Below are positions 8,228 through 16,600 of a stretch of DNA of 64,000 nt, one piece after another. The translations under genes were made by a program, and so were the position numbers. Each line of letters starts with the position of its first letter. Positions within the stretch are counted from its first letter, which is position 1. The notes below the pieces were generated by a model. That model was given only the letters and a program-made list of their open reading frames with translations, was not told the origin of the DNA and ran no database searches. The DNA comes from UBA2336 sp049306095 (GTDB lineage: Bacteria; Bacteroidota; Bacteroidia; Cytophagales; Cyclobacteriaceae), in NCBI GenBank assembly GCA_049306095.1, contig JBAQPU010000057.1, positions 25,599 to 89,598 on the forward strand, given 5' to 3'.

Positions 8228-8235
8228 TACCTTTG
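8228..8235 (+). promoter_or_regulatory. Candidate -7 promoter element for rpsT
   Basis: TACCTTTG is a perfect TAnnTTTG match, 22 bases before the rpsT ATG. It lies in the right arm of the 12-bp inverted repeat whose left arm carries the divergent promoter. Confidence 0.65.
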
Positions 8236-8257
8236 CACCCTATTTTGAATAACCGAT

Positions 8258-8512
8258 ATGGCAAACCATAAGTCAGCAGAAAAGAGAATCCGCGCCAACG
8301 AAGTAAAGCGTGACAGAAACCGCTACCAGCACAAAACAACCCGTACAGCGGTTAAAGATTTGAAAACTACCACCAGCAAAGCTGAGGCAGAAACCAAGCT
8401 AAAAGACGTTTCTGCGAAGCTTGATAAGCTGGCGAAAAAAAATATCATCCACTGGAAAAAGGCTGCCAACCAAAAATCGAAGTTGGCCAAGGCTGTGAAT
8501 AAGCTGGCGTAA
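8258..8512 (+). CDS. rpsT: 30S ribosomal protein S20
   Basis: Binds 16S rRNA early in small-subunit assembly. The 84-residue, very basic protein starts MANHKSAEKRIRANEVKRD, the standard S20 N-terminus, and contains the expected long helices with regularly spaced Lys/Ala (TSKAEAETKLKDVSAKLDKLAKKNIIHWKKA). The length matches the family. It has its own promoter (8228-8235) and a strong terminator (8539-8571), so it is transcribed alone. Confidence 0.97.
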   Translation: MANHKSAEKRIRANEVKRDRNRYQHKTTRTAVKDLKTTTSKAEAETKLKDVSAKLDKLAKKNIIHWKKAANQKSKLAKAVNKLA

Positions 8513-8538
8513 GCTGATTCTGAGAATTAATAAACTGG

Positions 8539-8571
8539 AACCCGTTCCGCTTAAAGCTGAACGGGTTTTTT
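8539..8571 (+). terminator. Intrinsic terminator after rpsT
   Basis: AACCCGTTC (8539-8547) pairs perfectly with GAACGGGTT (8559-8567) and runs into a T tract. It ends 11 bases before the radC start. Confidence 0.88.
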
Positions 8572-8582
8572 ATTTTTATCTT

Positions 8583-9284
8583 ATGAAGAAAGAACAGACC
8601 GGTTTCCTTAACATCAAAAGTTGGGCAGCGGAAGACCGGCCCCGCGAAAAATTATTGTTAAAAGGAAAGGCCGCTTTATCCGATGCCGAGCTGATTGCCA
8701 TCCTACTAGGGACAGGCACCGCCTCCATGAGCGCAGTAGATGTGGCTAAAAACATCCTTCAACACGTTAACAACGACCTGAATGAACTCGCCCGCCTTAC
8801 CGTTAAGGATCTTACCAAAATAAAAGGCATTGGTGAAGCCAAGGCCATTACCATCGTAAGTGCCCTGGAACTTGGCAGAAGACGAAAAGAAATCACATCA
8901 GAAGAACGCCCCAAAATTACCAACTCAAAAGATATTTACGATTTACTGAAAGCCGAGTTTCTCGACATTCCGCACGAAGCATTTTGGATTGTATTGCTCA
9001 ACCGGGCAAACCGCGTAATCAAAAAACATCAGATCAGCCAGGGCGGTGTGGCCGGCACAGTGGCCGATCCAAAAATCATTTTTAAAATTGCACTTGAAGA
9101 GTTGGCAAGCGCTGTGGTGCTGGCCCATAATCACCCATCCGGAAATTTAACCGCCAGTCAGGCCGATATTGACTTAACAAAAAAACTAAAAGAATCGGGC
9201 AGACTGCTGGAGATACAGGTTATCGATCACCTCATTATTGCCGGTAACAAGTATATGAGCTTTTCAGATGAGGGATTGATGTAA
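8583..9284 (+). CDS. radC: RadC family JAB-domain protein
   Basis: A 233-residue protein with an N-terminal helix-hairpin-helix region (LTKIKGIGEAKAITIVSALEL, residues about 78-98) and a C-terminal JAMM metallo-isopeptidase-like domain with the HNHPSGN motif followed by S and D at the expected spacing (ASQADIDLTKKLKESG). The historic DNA-repair name is not well supported in the family, whose real activity is uncertain. The position just past the rpsT terminator suggests separate transcription. Length and motifs are complete. Confidence 0.93.
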   Translation: MKKEQTGFLNIKSWAAEDRPREKLLLKGKAALSDAELIAILLGTGTASMSAVDVAKNILQHVNNDLNELARLTVKDLTKIKGIGEAKAITIVSALELGRRRKEITSEERPKITNSKDIYDLLKAEFLDIPHEAFWIVLLNRANRVIKKHQISQGGVAGTVADPKIIFKIALEELASAVVLAHNHPSGNLTASQADIDLTKKLKESGRLLEIQVIDHLIIAGNKYMSFSDEGLM

Positions 9285-9318
9285 TTTTTCCTCACCTGTC
9301 CTCGTACCAAAACCAACT

Positions 9319-9939
9319 ATGAAACTAAAGAGCATAATCATCATCGGAATTGTTGCTGCCGCGGTAGCCATTCTGTACTATTCCTTTACCGGAAATGAAA
9401 ACAGTGAAGCCTACGTCAATCGTATTCAGAAGATGCGTGAGGAGAAAGATCACGACATGCGCACTGCCTCTGACTCACCTTTTGCCCGTGATTCTACTCA
9501 TTCGTTTCAAGGGCTTAAGTATTACCCTGTAGATGCTGCGTACCGCATTCAGGCGCGTCTTACAAAGATCGAACAACCCAAAACTATTTCGTTGCCCACC
9601 AGCGACAATAAAGAAAAAAGCTATCTCGAATATGCCTACGCTGAATTTGAATTACAGGGTATATCTGGTAAGCTTTTGATTCTGGAGATCATGGACATGG
9701 GCCCTTACCGCGGAACCCTCTTTCTGGCGTTTGCCGACCAAACCAGTGCGGCTGAAACCTACGGAGCGGGGCGTTACCTCGATATTAAAAAAGTACCGGG
9801 GAGCACCTCTGTGCTGCTCGATTTCAACGAAGCGTACAACCCGTATTGTGCCTATAACGATAATTTTTCGTGTCCTTTTCCCCCAAAAGAAAACATCCTG
9901 AACATTCGCGTGGAAGCAGGAGAAAAAACATACCATTAA
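9319..9939 (+). CDS. DUF1684 family protein, membrane-anchored
   Basis: The 206-residue protein has an N-terminal hydrophobic segment (residues 5-22, IIIIGIVAAAVAILYYSF) that acts as an anchor or uncleaved signal. The rest matches DUF1684: LKYYPVDAAYRIQARL, LFLAFADQTSAAETYGAGRYLD and the C-terminal DFNEAYNPYCAYNDNFSCPFPP, which is the strongest signature. The function is unknown; conserved Asn, Tyr, Cys and Pro residues suggest an enzyme. It follows radC by 34 bases and may be co-transcribed with it. Confidence 0.85.
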   Translation: MKLKSIIIIGIVAAAVAILYYSFTGNENSEAYVNRIQKMREEKDHDMRTASDSPFARDSTHSFQGLKYYPVDAAYRIQARLTKIEQPKTISLPTSDNKEKSYLEYAYAEFELQGISGKLLILEIMDMGPYRGTLFLAFADQTSAAETYGAGRYLDIKKVPGSTSVLLDFNEAYNPYCAYNDNFSCPFPPKENILNIRVEAGEKTYH

Positions 9940-10010
9940 CCGAAAACACGGGTTTCATAAAATGGCCGGAAAAGAACGTCTGCAATAGTTTCAGGAACCC
10001 CTGTTTTCCC

Positions 10011-10018
10011 TATTTTTG
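10011..10018 (+). promoter_or_regulatory. Candidate -7 promoter element for pheT
   Basis: TATTTTTG fits TAnnTTTG and ends 24 bases before the ATG at 10043. It would start the pheT-coiled coil-zapA-rny transcript. Confidence 0.6.
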
Positions 10019-10042
10019 CTCTCTTTACCGAGATTTTAGAAG

Positions 10043-12457
10043 ATGAAAATTTCCTACAACTGGCTCAAAGAATATATCGATATACCTGAATTCCCTGAAG
10101 AGATCGGGAAGCAACTTACCTCAACCGGACTGGAGGTTGAGAGTGTGTACCCTTTTGAAACAGTAAAAGGCGGGTTGAAGGGCCTGGTTATTGGTGAAGT
10201 TCTTACCTGCACCAAACACCCCAACGCAGATAAACTTTCGTTGACAACCGTAGATGCAGGTGGCGATAAACCCCTGAATATTGTTTGTGGAGCTTCGAAT
10301 GTAGCTGCCGGACAAAAAGTAGTGGTTGCTACCGTGGGCACAACAGTTTACCCAACAAAAGGAGAGCCCTTTACTATAAAATCAGCCAAGATTAGAGGGG
10401 AGCAATCAGAAGGAATGATTTGTGCCGAGGATGAAATAGGGTTGGGCGAAAGTCATGTGGGCATTCTGGTATTAACTACTGAGGCTCAGAATGGCACCCC
10501 TGCATCTGAATATTTTAATGTCAGCACCGATCATGTTATTGAAATTGGCCTTACGCCAAACCGCGTGGATGCTGCTTCTCACATTGGTGTGGCCCGCGAC
10601 ATCAAAGCTGCGCTAAAGCGTCAAGTAAAATGGCCGTCAATTGAACAGTTTAAAGTTGATAACCATAACCTCACCATTACAGTTTCGGTAGAAAACCATG
10701 AGGCCTGCCCCCGTTTCTCAGGCCTGACCATGAGTGGCATTACCGTAAAGGAATCTCCCGCATGGTTAAAAAATAAACTTCAGGCCATTGGTCTGACCCC
10801 CATCAACAACATTGTCGACATCACCAATTTTGTATGCCACGAAATGGGCAAGCCCATGCACGCCTACGATGCTGATAAAATAGCGGGGAATAAAATTATT
10901 GTAAAGACCCTTACACAAGGAACAAAATTTACTACCCTCGATGGCAAAGAGCGTGAACTTACCGCCAATGATCTGATGATTTGCCATGCACAGGAACCTA
11001 TGTGTATAGGTGGAGTGTTTGGCGGCCTGCACTCCGGAATATCCAATTCTACTTCCCGCATCTTTTTAGAAAGCGCGCACTTCTCGGCTGATTACATTCG
11101 TAAAACAGCCCTGCATCACGGATTAAAAACAGACTCTTCGTTTCGCAACGAACGAGGCCCCGACCCGAACCTCACCGTGTTCTCATTAAAGCGCGCTGCG
11201 TTACTCATTAAGGAACTGGCCGGTGGAGAGGTGTCGTCTGAAATCGTGGATGTGTACCCGAAGAAAATTGAAAACCGCATCATCGAAATAAAAGACAAGA
11301 ACGTAAACCGCCTGATCGGAAAAATTATTCCAAGAGAAGAAGTCTTTGGAATTTTAAAACGATTGGATATAGAAATCATCAACAAAACAGAAGATCGTTA
11401 TACTGTTGCTGTTCCTCCTTACCGGGTAGACGTTGTTCAGGAAGCCGATGTGATTGAAGAAATTCTTCGCATCTACGGATTTAACAATATTGAATTGCGT
11501 GAATTCGCAGGCTCAGATTTCATTGCCGAATTTCCCGAAAAAGACATAAACAAATTCAAGAATACCATTGGTCAAATGCTGGTTGGAAATGGTTTTTTTG
11601 AAACCTGGACCAACTCGCTTACCAATGCAGCCTATCAGCAAAAACACCAACTAACCTTTACCGGTGAACCGGTAGAAATCCTGAACAAGCTTAGTGAAGA
11701 ACAAGGCATTTTGCGTCAAACCATGCTCTTTTCAGGATTGGAAGTTTGCGCATACAACATCAACCGCAAACAGAAAGATCTGAAACTATTCGAATTCGGA
11801 AAGACGTATTACAAAGTATCCGGAAAATATGCCGAAGAAGAATGCCTTGCATTGTTCATGACCGGAAATACCGAAACTGAAAACTGGCAACACAAAACGC
11901 AGGCCGTTGCTTACCATGACCTGGCACAACAGGTTACCAACATTCTTCAAAAATCAGGAATGAGCTCCGTTAAACAGGAGGTAGTCGGGCATTCACTGTT
12001 TGATTATGCCATGCAACTTTCGGTAAACGGTAAAATTATTTGCACCCTCGGAAAAGTAAAACCTGCATTCGTAAAGGATTTTGGCGTGAAGCAGGAAATA
12101 TTTTATGCCGAGCTGAATACTGCCTTGCTTTTCAAAGCAGCAAACCCTAAGTTAGTAATTCAGGAAGTACCAAAATTTCCGGAAGTGAGACGTGATTTGT
12201 CGCTGGTGTTGGACAAAAATGTTAGCTTTGATGAGATCAGGGAAATGGTACTGAACACCGAAAAACGTTTGATCCGCGAGATCATCGCGTTTGATGTGTA
12301 CGAGGGGAAGAATATTCCGGAAGGAAAAAAGGCGTATGCTCTGGGTTTTACTTTACTGGATGAAACAAAGACCCTGACAGACGAAGAAATTGATAAAACG
12401 ATGAACCGGCTGATGACGGCATTTGAGCAAACATTGGGGGCGGTCATTCGTAAATAA
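10043..12457 (+). CDS. pheT: Phenylalanine--tRNA ligase beta subunit
   Basis: The beta subunit of the (alpha-beta)2 enzyme that charges tRNA-Phe; it carries editing and anticodon-binding domains. At 804 residues it is full length. Domains in order: B1/EMAP-like tRNA-binding (about 40-155, GLVIGEVLTCTKHPNADKL), B3/B4 editing (about 210-400, GLTPINNIVDITNFV and FRNERGPDP), B5 (about 405-480, PPYRVDVVQEADVIEEI), the catalytic-like core, and the C-terminal ferredoxin-like anticodon-binding domain (PEVRRDLSLVLDKNVSFDEI). pheS is not adjacent, as in many Bacteroidota. Downstream are a coiled-coil gene, zapA and rny on the same strand. Confidence 0.96.
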   Translation: MKISYNWLKEYIDIPEFPEEIGKQLTSTGLEVESVYPFETVKGGLKGLVIGEVLTCTKHPNADKLSLTTVDAGGDKPLNIVCGASNVAAGQKVVVATVGTTVYPTKGEPFTIKSAKIRGEQSEGMICAEDEIGLGESHVGILVLTTEAQNGTPASEYFNVSTDHVIEIGLTPNRVDAASHIGVARDIKAALKRQVKWPSIEQFKVDNHNLTITVSVENHEACPRFSGLTMSGITVKESPAWLKNKLQAIGLTPINNIVDITNFVCHEMGKPMHAYDADKIAGNKIIVKTLTQGTKFTTLDGKERELTANDLMICHAQEPMCIGGVFGGLHSGISNSTSRIFLESAHFSADYIRKTALHHGLKTDSSFRNERGPDPNLTVFSLKRAALLIKELAGGEVSSEIVDVYPKKIENRIIEIKDKNVNRLIGKIIPREEVFGILKRLDIEIINKTEDRYTVAVPPYRVDVVQEADVIEEILRIYGFNNIELREFAGSDFIAEFPEKDINKFKNTIGQMLVGNGFFETWTNSLTNAAYQQKHQLTFTGEPVEILNKLSEEQGILRQTMLFSGLEVCAYNINRKQKDLKLFEFGKTYYKVSGKYAEEECLALFMTGNTETENWQHKTQAVAYHDLAQQVTNILQKSGMSSVKQEVVGHSLFDYAMQLSVNGKIICTLGKVKPAFVKDFGVKQEIFYAELNTALLFKAANPKLVIQEVPKFPEVRRDLSLVLDKNVSFDEIREMVLNTEKRLIREIIAFDVYEGKNIPEGKKAYALGFTLLDETKTLTDEEIDKTMNRLMTAFEQTLGAVIRK

Positions 12458-12468
12458 AGGGCAATGAG

Positions 12469-12484
12469 TCCCGATATTTCGGGA
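12469..12484. repeat. Short palindromic stem-loop
   Basis: TCCCGA (12469-12474), loop TATT, TCGGGA (12479-12484) form a tight hairpin just after pheT. There is no T tract, so it is more likely a small dispersed palindrome or attenuator than a full terminator. Confidence 0.4.
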
Positions 12485-12544
12485 TAGGGCGGTTGATTAA
12501 ACCAAATTGTTGAATCGGCAAAAGCCGCGAAAAAAATTGAATGC

Positions 12545-12841
12545 ATGGAACAGGAACTCTTAAAAACCAACCTGAACGGACTGGAGCGCAAAATTCTGGT
12601 GCTCATCAACGAACACAAAAGCCTCAAAGAAGAAATCAAGACCTTAAAATCAGAGAATCAGGAACTTAAAGCCGGCTTACGAGGCCGCGATGAGCAACTT
12701 TCTGATTTTAAAAATCAAATTAAAATCTCTAAAATTGTAGATAATATAAATCCGGAAGACGGAAGTGTTTCGGAGTTGAAGAAGAAAGTAGACGACTACA
12801 TTCGGGAAATTGATAAGTGTATTGCTTATTTAAGCCGATAG
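12545..12841 (+). CDS. Coiled-coil protein next to zapA, possible division partner
   Basis: A 98-residue protein built almost wholly of heptads (residues about 3-55: LLKTNLNGLERKILVLINE, then LKEEIKTLKSENQELKAG), followed by a second helical part ending LKKKVDDYIREIDKCIAYLSR. It ends 19 bases before zapA. Size, coiled-coil content and position suggest a structural partner of ZapA, in the way ZapB partners ZapA in Gammaproteobacteria, but I see no convincing sequence match to ZapB, so this role is an inference. It is probably co-transcribed with pheT, zapA and rny. Confidence 0.75.
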   Translation: MEQELLKTNLNGLERKILVLINEHKSLKEEIKTLKSENQELKAGLRGRDEQLSDFKNQIKISKIVDNINPEDGSVSELKKKVDDYIREIDKCIAYLSR

Positions 12842-12860
12842 TTACTGTAAGACCTCGTTA

Positions 12861-13148
12861 ATGGAAGAACTTTCAATAAAAATCAAGATAGCCGAGCGCG
12901 AATACCCTATGAAGGTGAAGCGTGACGATGAAGAAAGGGTAAGAACGGCAAGCCGGCTGATCAACGAAAAACTAAAATCTTACAAGGAACAATTCGGAAT
13001 TGACGATAAACAAGACCTGCTGGCGATGGTGGCTTTTGACAGCCTGGTAGAAAAAATGGCATCGGAAGAAACTCATCAGGCAATCGACCAAACGGTATTT
13101 GAAAAAGTGAATCACCTGAATCACCTGGTTTCTCAGTCGATCCTCTAA
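12861..13148 (+). CDS. zapA: Cell division protein ZapA
   Basis: Binds FtsZ and cross-links protofilaments at the division ring. The 95-residue protein begins MEELSIKIKIAEREYPMKV, the beta-hairpin typical of ZapA, followed by ERVRTASRLINEKLKSYKEQ and DLLAMVAFDSLVEKM, the conserved helix pair. The C-terminal coiled coil is short. It lies between the coiled-coil gene and rny, an arrangement that suits a division module read from the pheT promoter. Confidence 0.88.
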   Translation: MEELSIKIKIAEREYPMKVKRDDEERVRTASRLINEKLKSYKEQFGIDDKQDLLAMVAFDSLVEKMASEETHQAIDQTVFEKVNHLNHLVSQSIL

Positions 13149-13171
13149 TCTTCATCTCTTTTACAACTCCT

Positions 13172-13204
13172 TAGCCAGTTGGCTACCCGGGTTATTCATA
13201 ACCC
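13172..13204 (+). other. Two adjacent small hairpins in the rny leader
   Basis: TAGCC-AGTT-GGCTA (13172-13185) and GGGTTA-TTCA-TAACCC (13189-13204) stand side by side in the 74-base gap between zapA and rny. Both have four-base loops. They could be an RNA-processing or autoregulatory site for the RNase Y message; no T tract follows. Confidence 0.35.
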
Positions 13205-13222
13205 TCAAAATACATTATCGAT

Positions 13223-14791
13223 ATGTCACAGATTATCATTATAGCGCTTAGCAGTACAGTTGGTACGATTGTACTCAGCATGTTAATCGGTACACTCCTG
13301 TACAAACGTAAACTGCGCAAGCGTCAAACCGAAGCTGATAATAAAGCAGCCCTGATTGTGAAGGAGGCCGAAATCACATCTGAAAACATTAAGAAGGACA
13401 AAATCATCCAGGCTAAAGAAAACATCCTGAAACTGAAAACAGAATTTGAAGAGGAGGCTAACCGTAAAAAAAATCAGATTATTGCCAACGAACAAAAGAT
13501 CAAACAGCGCGAGCAACAACTGAGTAAAGAACTTGAAAACCTGAAGCGCAAGGAAAGCGACATGACAGACATGCAGCAAAACCTGGCTGCACAGCTTGAC
13601 GGTGTAAAAAGACGCAAGGAGGAATTAGATAAATTCAACCAACAAAAAATTCAGGTGCTCGAAAGCATTTCTAAGCTCACGGCCGAAGAAGCACGCGAAC
13701 AACTGGTGGCCTCATTAAAGGACGAAGCCCAGTCGAAAGCCAACTCCTACATTAAAGACATTATGGAGCAGGCCAAACTTACGGCAACCAAAGAAGCTAA
13801 GAAGATTGTGGTGGAGACTATTCAGCGCACTGCCACTGAACACGCTATTGAAAACTGTGTTTCTGTTTTTAATATTGAAAGCGATGATATTAAAGGGAAG
13901 GTCATCGGGCGAGAAGGACGAAACATCCGTACACTGGAGGCCGCTACCGGAGTTGAAATTATCGTTGACGACACACCGGAGGCTATCATCATTTCGGGTT
14001 TCGACCCTGTGCGAAGAGAGATCGCCCGCTTATCACTGCATCGCCTGGTGCAGGATGGCCGCATTCACCCCGCACGTATCGAAGAAATTGTTGCCAAGAC
14101 CTCTAAAAACATTGAAGATGAAATTGTAGAGATTGGCGAACGGACTGTGATTGACCTGGGCATTCACGGACTGCACCCCGAGCTTGTAAAAATGGTAGGA
14201 CGCATGCGCTTCCGTTCATCGTACGGACAAAACCTGTTGCAGCACTCCCGCGAAGTTGCCAACCTGTGTGCCATTATGGCTACCGAACTTGGATTGAATG
14301 TTAAACAAGCCAAGCGTGCCGGCCTCCTGCACGACATTGGAAAAGTTTGGCCCGAAGAATTAGAGAAGCCTCATGCTATTGTGGGGATGGAACTGGCTCA
14401 GAAATACAAAGAACATCCGGTGGTGTGCAATGCCATTGGCGCCCACCACGATGAAATTGAAATGACCGGCATCCTCTCTCCCATCATTCAAGCCTGTGAC
14501 GCCATCAGCGGTGCAAGACCGGGAGCGAGAAGAGAGGTGATGGAACAATACATCAAACGCCTCAGAGATTTAGAACAAGTGGGGTTGAGTTTTGAGGGTG
14601 TTGAAAAATGTTATGCCATACAAGCGGGTCGCGAGTTGCGTGTAATTGTTGACGCTGAGAAGGCAACGGACGATCGTGCCGGGCAGCTAAGTTTTGAAAT
14701 ATCACAGAAGATCGAACGCGATATGCAATATCCCGGCCAGATAAAAGTAACCGTGATTCGGGAGATGAGAAGTGTTGCGTACGCGAAGTAG
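13223..14791 (+). CDS. rny: Ribonuclease Y
   Basis: Membrane-bound endoribonuclease that starts mRNA decay. The 522-residue protein has an N-terminal transmembrane helix (residues 2-25, IIIIALSSTVGTIVLSMLIGTL is the hydrophobic core), a long charged coiled coil (about 30-200), a KH domain (about 212-275, IKGKVIGREGRNIRTLEAATG) and an HD domain with GLLHDIGKVWPEE near residue 372. Length and order match the family exactly. Two small hairpins at 13172-13204 lie in its leader. Confidence 0.96.
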   Translation: MSQIIIIALSSTVGTIVLSMLIGTLLYKRKLRKRQTEADNKAALIVKEAEITSENIKKDKIIQAKENILKLKTEFEEEANRKKNQIIANEQKIKQREQQLSKELENLKRKESDMTDMQQNLAAQLDGVKRRKEELDKFNQQKIQVLESISKLTAEEAREQLVASLKDEAQSKANSYIKDIMEQAKLTATKEAKKIVVETIQRTATEHAIENCVSVFNIESDDIKGKVIGREGRNIRTLEAATGVEIIVDDTPEAIIISGFDPVRREIARLSLHRLVQDGRIHPARIEEIVAKTSKNIEDEIVEIGERTVIDLGIHGLHPELVKMVGRMRFRSSYGQNLLQHSREVANLCAIMATELGLNVKQAKRAGLLHDIGKVWPEELEKPHAIVGMELAQKYKEHPVVCNAIGAHHDEIEMTGILSPIIQACDAISGARPGARREVMEQYIKRLRDLEQVGLSFEGVEKCYAIQAGRELRVIVDAEKATDDRAGQLSFEISQKIERDMQYPGQIKVTVIREMRSVAYAK

Positions 14792-14823
14792 ATATTAGAC
14801 ATTAGGTATTTAGGCATAAGGTA

Positions 14824-15117
14824 TTGGGTAGTTTGGAAATAAAATTCGACCAGTCATCCACCAAAGGAATGTTCTTTGTTGAAGAGAACGGTGAAAAACT
14901 GGCACGCATGACGTTCAGCAAGGGTGGCGATCAACTGATGATCCTTGACCACACGGAAGTTTCAGATGTACTCAGAGGAAAGAATGTGGGAAAGCAATTG
15001 GTAACAAAAGCTGTCGACCATGCACGAAAAAATAATCTCAAAATAATTCCCCTGTGCCCATTTGCAAAATCAGTTTTTGACCGGGTAAAGGAATTTCAGG
15101 ATGTACTTCAACGGTAA
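14824..15117 (+). CDS. Small GNAT family N-acetyltransferase (NATD1-like)
   Basis: A minimal acetyltransferase of 97 residues starting at TTG. The core shows the NATD1/YidJ pattern: ARMTFSKGGDQLMILDHTEVSDVLRGKNVGKQLVTKAVDHA is the acetyl-CoA-binding half (R-G-K-x-V-G-K in place of the usual R/Q-x-x-G-x-G/A), ending with KIIPLCPFAKSVF, the family's hallmark. The substrate is unknown. An alternative TTG lies at 14833. Its 3' end overlaps the long frame of the next gene, whose likely start is 4 bases past this stop. Confidence 0.82.
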   Translation: MGSLEIKFDQSSTKGMFFVEENGEKLARMTFSKGGDQLMILDHTEVSDVLRGKNVGKQLVTKAVDHARKNNLKIIPLCPFAKSVFDRVKEFQDVLQR

Positions 15118-15121
15118 TGGT

Positions 15122-15508
15122 ATGCGAATATTGATTTCTCTGACATTGGTTTTGTTGGTGAGTTGTAAAGCTCAACAGGTTTCTCTTACCCAAATTGAAT
15201 GGAGACTGATAAAAATGGAGGGTATCGATCTTTCTGCTTTAGATCAACCTGTTACGCTCACGCTGGATGAAACCACGAATAAGGTAAGTGGATATGCCGG
15301 GTGCAACCATTTTTTTGGAACCTATCAGTCCGATGGTGCAACAATTTCATTCACAGGAATGGGCTCCACTAAAATGTACTGCCAGAAGACCATGGCCATA
15401 GAAGATGCCTATTTCAAATTACTTGGCAGCATACAATCGTTTAAATTAGAAGAGAATAGGCTTTTGATGCTGGCAGGCGAACAGGTTGTATTGGAGTTCA
15501 GCAAATAG
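15122..15508 (+). CDS. META/HslJ domain lipoprotein
   Basis: A 128-residue envelope protein with a lipoprotein signal (MRILISLTLVLLVSCKAQQ; lipobox LVSC). The mature part is a META domain: TQIEWRLIKMEGIDL, VSGYAGCNHFFGTYQ with the conserved GCN motif, and the segment with TKMYCQKTMAIEDAYFKLL. Related HslJ proteins are associated with novobiocin or heat stress but their biochemical role is unknown. The ATG at 15122 is chosen because it gives the canonical signal peptide; the frame is open 7 codons further upstream. Confidence 0.85.
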   Translation: MRILISLTLVLLVSCKAQQVSLTQIEWRLIKMEGIDLSALDQPVTLTLDETTNKVSGYAGCNHFFGTYQSDGATISFTGMGSTKMYCQKTMAIEDAYFKLLGSIQSFKLEENRLLMLAGEQVVLEFSK

Positions 15509-15578
15509 AAGAGATTGTGAAAGCCTAGTAACAAAAAAACTTGTAGTGCAATACTATTAACATGCAGAGATGAAGTGT

Positions 15579-16589
15579 TTACTGCATCTGAGACGCCTTC
15601 AGCCGATACCGATTGCCTTCCTCTCCCTGCACCAACTCTCCCAATCGCACATAAATATCTTTAATGGTGCTGTCCTGGCCGATGGCTTCCTTGTACAGGT
15701 TAATCGCTGTGGTAGTATTGCCCTTGGTATCATAAATGTAGGCCATCAGGTGGCATAATACTGCACTGCGGTATCCGTTGGAATAGGCACCCTCATACCA
15801 TTGCAGGGCGGAATCAAGCTGACTTTGATTATAAAAACTGTCGCCAATCAATAACATGGCGTCTGTGTAGTCAGGATTGTATACCATAATCTTTTTTGTT
15901 TCATCAATCGCCTGACGATAACTTTTTCTGTTGAAGTAGATATAGCCCTTATTGTATTGTGATTGGTAGTGCTGCGGTTCCCTTGCTAATGCCTCATCGT
16001 ACATCATCAACGCTGAATCAGTCTTTTCTGAATTCAGGAAGGCATTTCCACGTTCAAAATACAGACTGGCATTTTCCGGATCTTTGGCAATGGCCAGTTT
16101 ATAAAAATAAGCTGCAGAATCGTACTGCTGGCGGTTGTAGTAATCCGTAGCCCGGTACAGTTCATCCAGGTCATCCGTTGCGTTGCCACCGAAAATCGCA
16201 CTGAGTATCGTGATCAAAAAAATAAAACCAATAAACCCTGCAACCAGTGCCACAAAAATTTTTCCGCGCTGCTCACCGGTAGTTGCCTTGTTGCGGAAGA
16301 CATCTTTTACCTGCTGCCAGAGAATCCACGTTTGACTTGGCCTGTACTCATGCCTTTCTCCGGTAAAGGATTGACGTACATCACGATTTGAATCAGATTC
16401 ATCTACTTGCCGTTGCCATAATTGTATAACCTTAAACAAACTGAAGGCTGCAATGGCCAGAAAAAAATAAACAAATGAGGGGTCAACCGTCCAGAAGATT
16501 GCCAGGCCTGTCAGCGAGGCGCAACCAATAATAATCCAAACCCCTTGTTTACCCTTCCCTCCATCGTTTGACTCTGAGCCCGGTTCCAT
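15579..16589 (-). CDS. Membrane-anchored TPR protein
   Basis: A 336-residue protein with two N-terminal membrane segments (about 17-35 and 38-54), a third at about 113-135 (ALVAGFIGFIFLITILSAIF), then five or so tetratricopeptide repeats from residue 145 to 325 (DSAAYFYKLAIAKDPENASLYFERG and following units cover the same spacing). TPRs mediate protein-protein contacts; no catalytic domain is present. It is followed upstream on the same strand by the bestrophin-like gene, with 11 bases between them, so the two are probably one operon. Confidence 0.82.
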   Translation of the reverse strand: MEPGSESNDGGKGKQGVWIIIGCASLTGLAIFWTVDPSFVYFFLAIAAFSLFKVIQLWQRQVDESDSNRDVRQSFTGERHEYRPSQTWILWQQVKDVFRNKATTGEQRGKIFVALVAGFIGFIFLITILSAIFGGNATDDLDELYRATDYYNRQQYDSAAYFYKLAIAKDPENASLYFERGNAFLNSEKTDSALMMYDEALAREPQHYQSQYNKGYIYFNRKSYRQAIDETKKIMVYNPDYTDAMLLIGDSFYNQSQLDSALQWYEGAYSNGYRSAVLCHLMAYIYDTKGNTTTAINLYKEAIGQDSTIKDIYVRLGELVQGEEGNRYRLKASQMQ

Positions 16590-16600
16590 CGCTTCATTGG

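Noticed and set aside
13149..13222. Possible 6S RNA after zapA, as at the zapA-ssrS locus of Proteobacteria.
   Set aside because: The gap is only 74 bases, far shorter than 6S RNA (about 180), and holds two small hairpins only.
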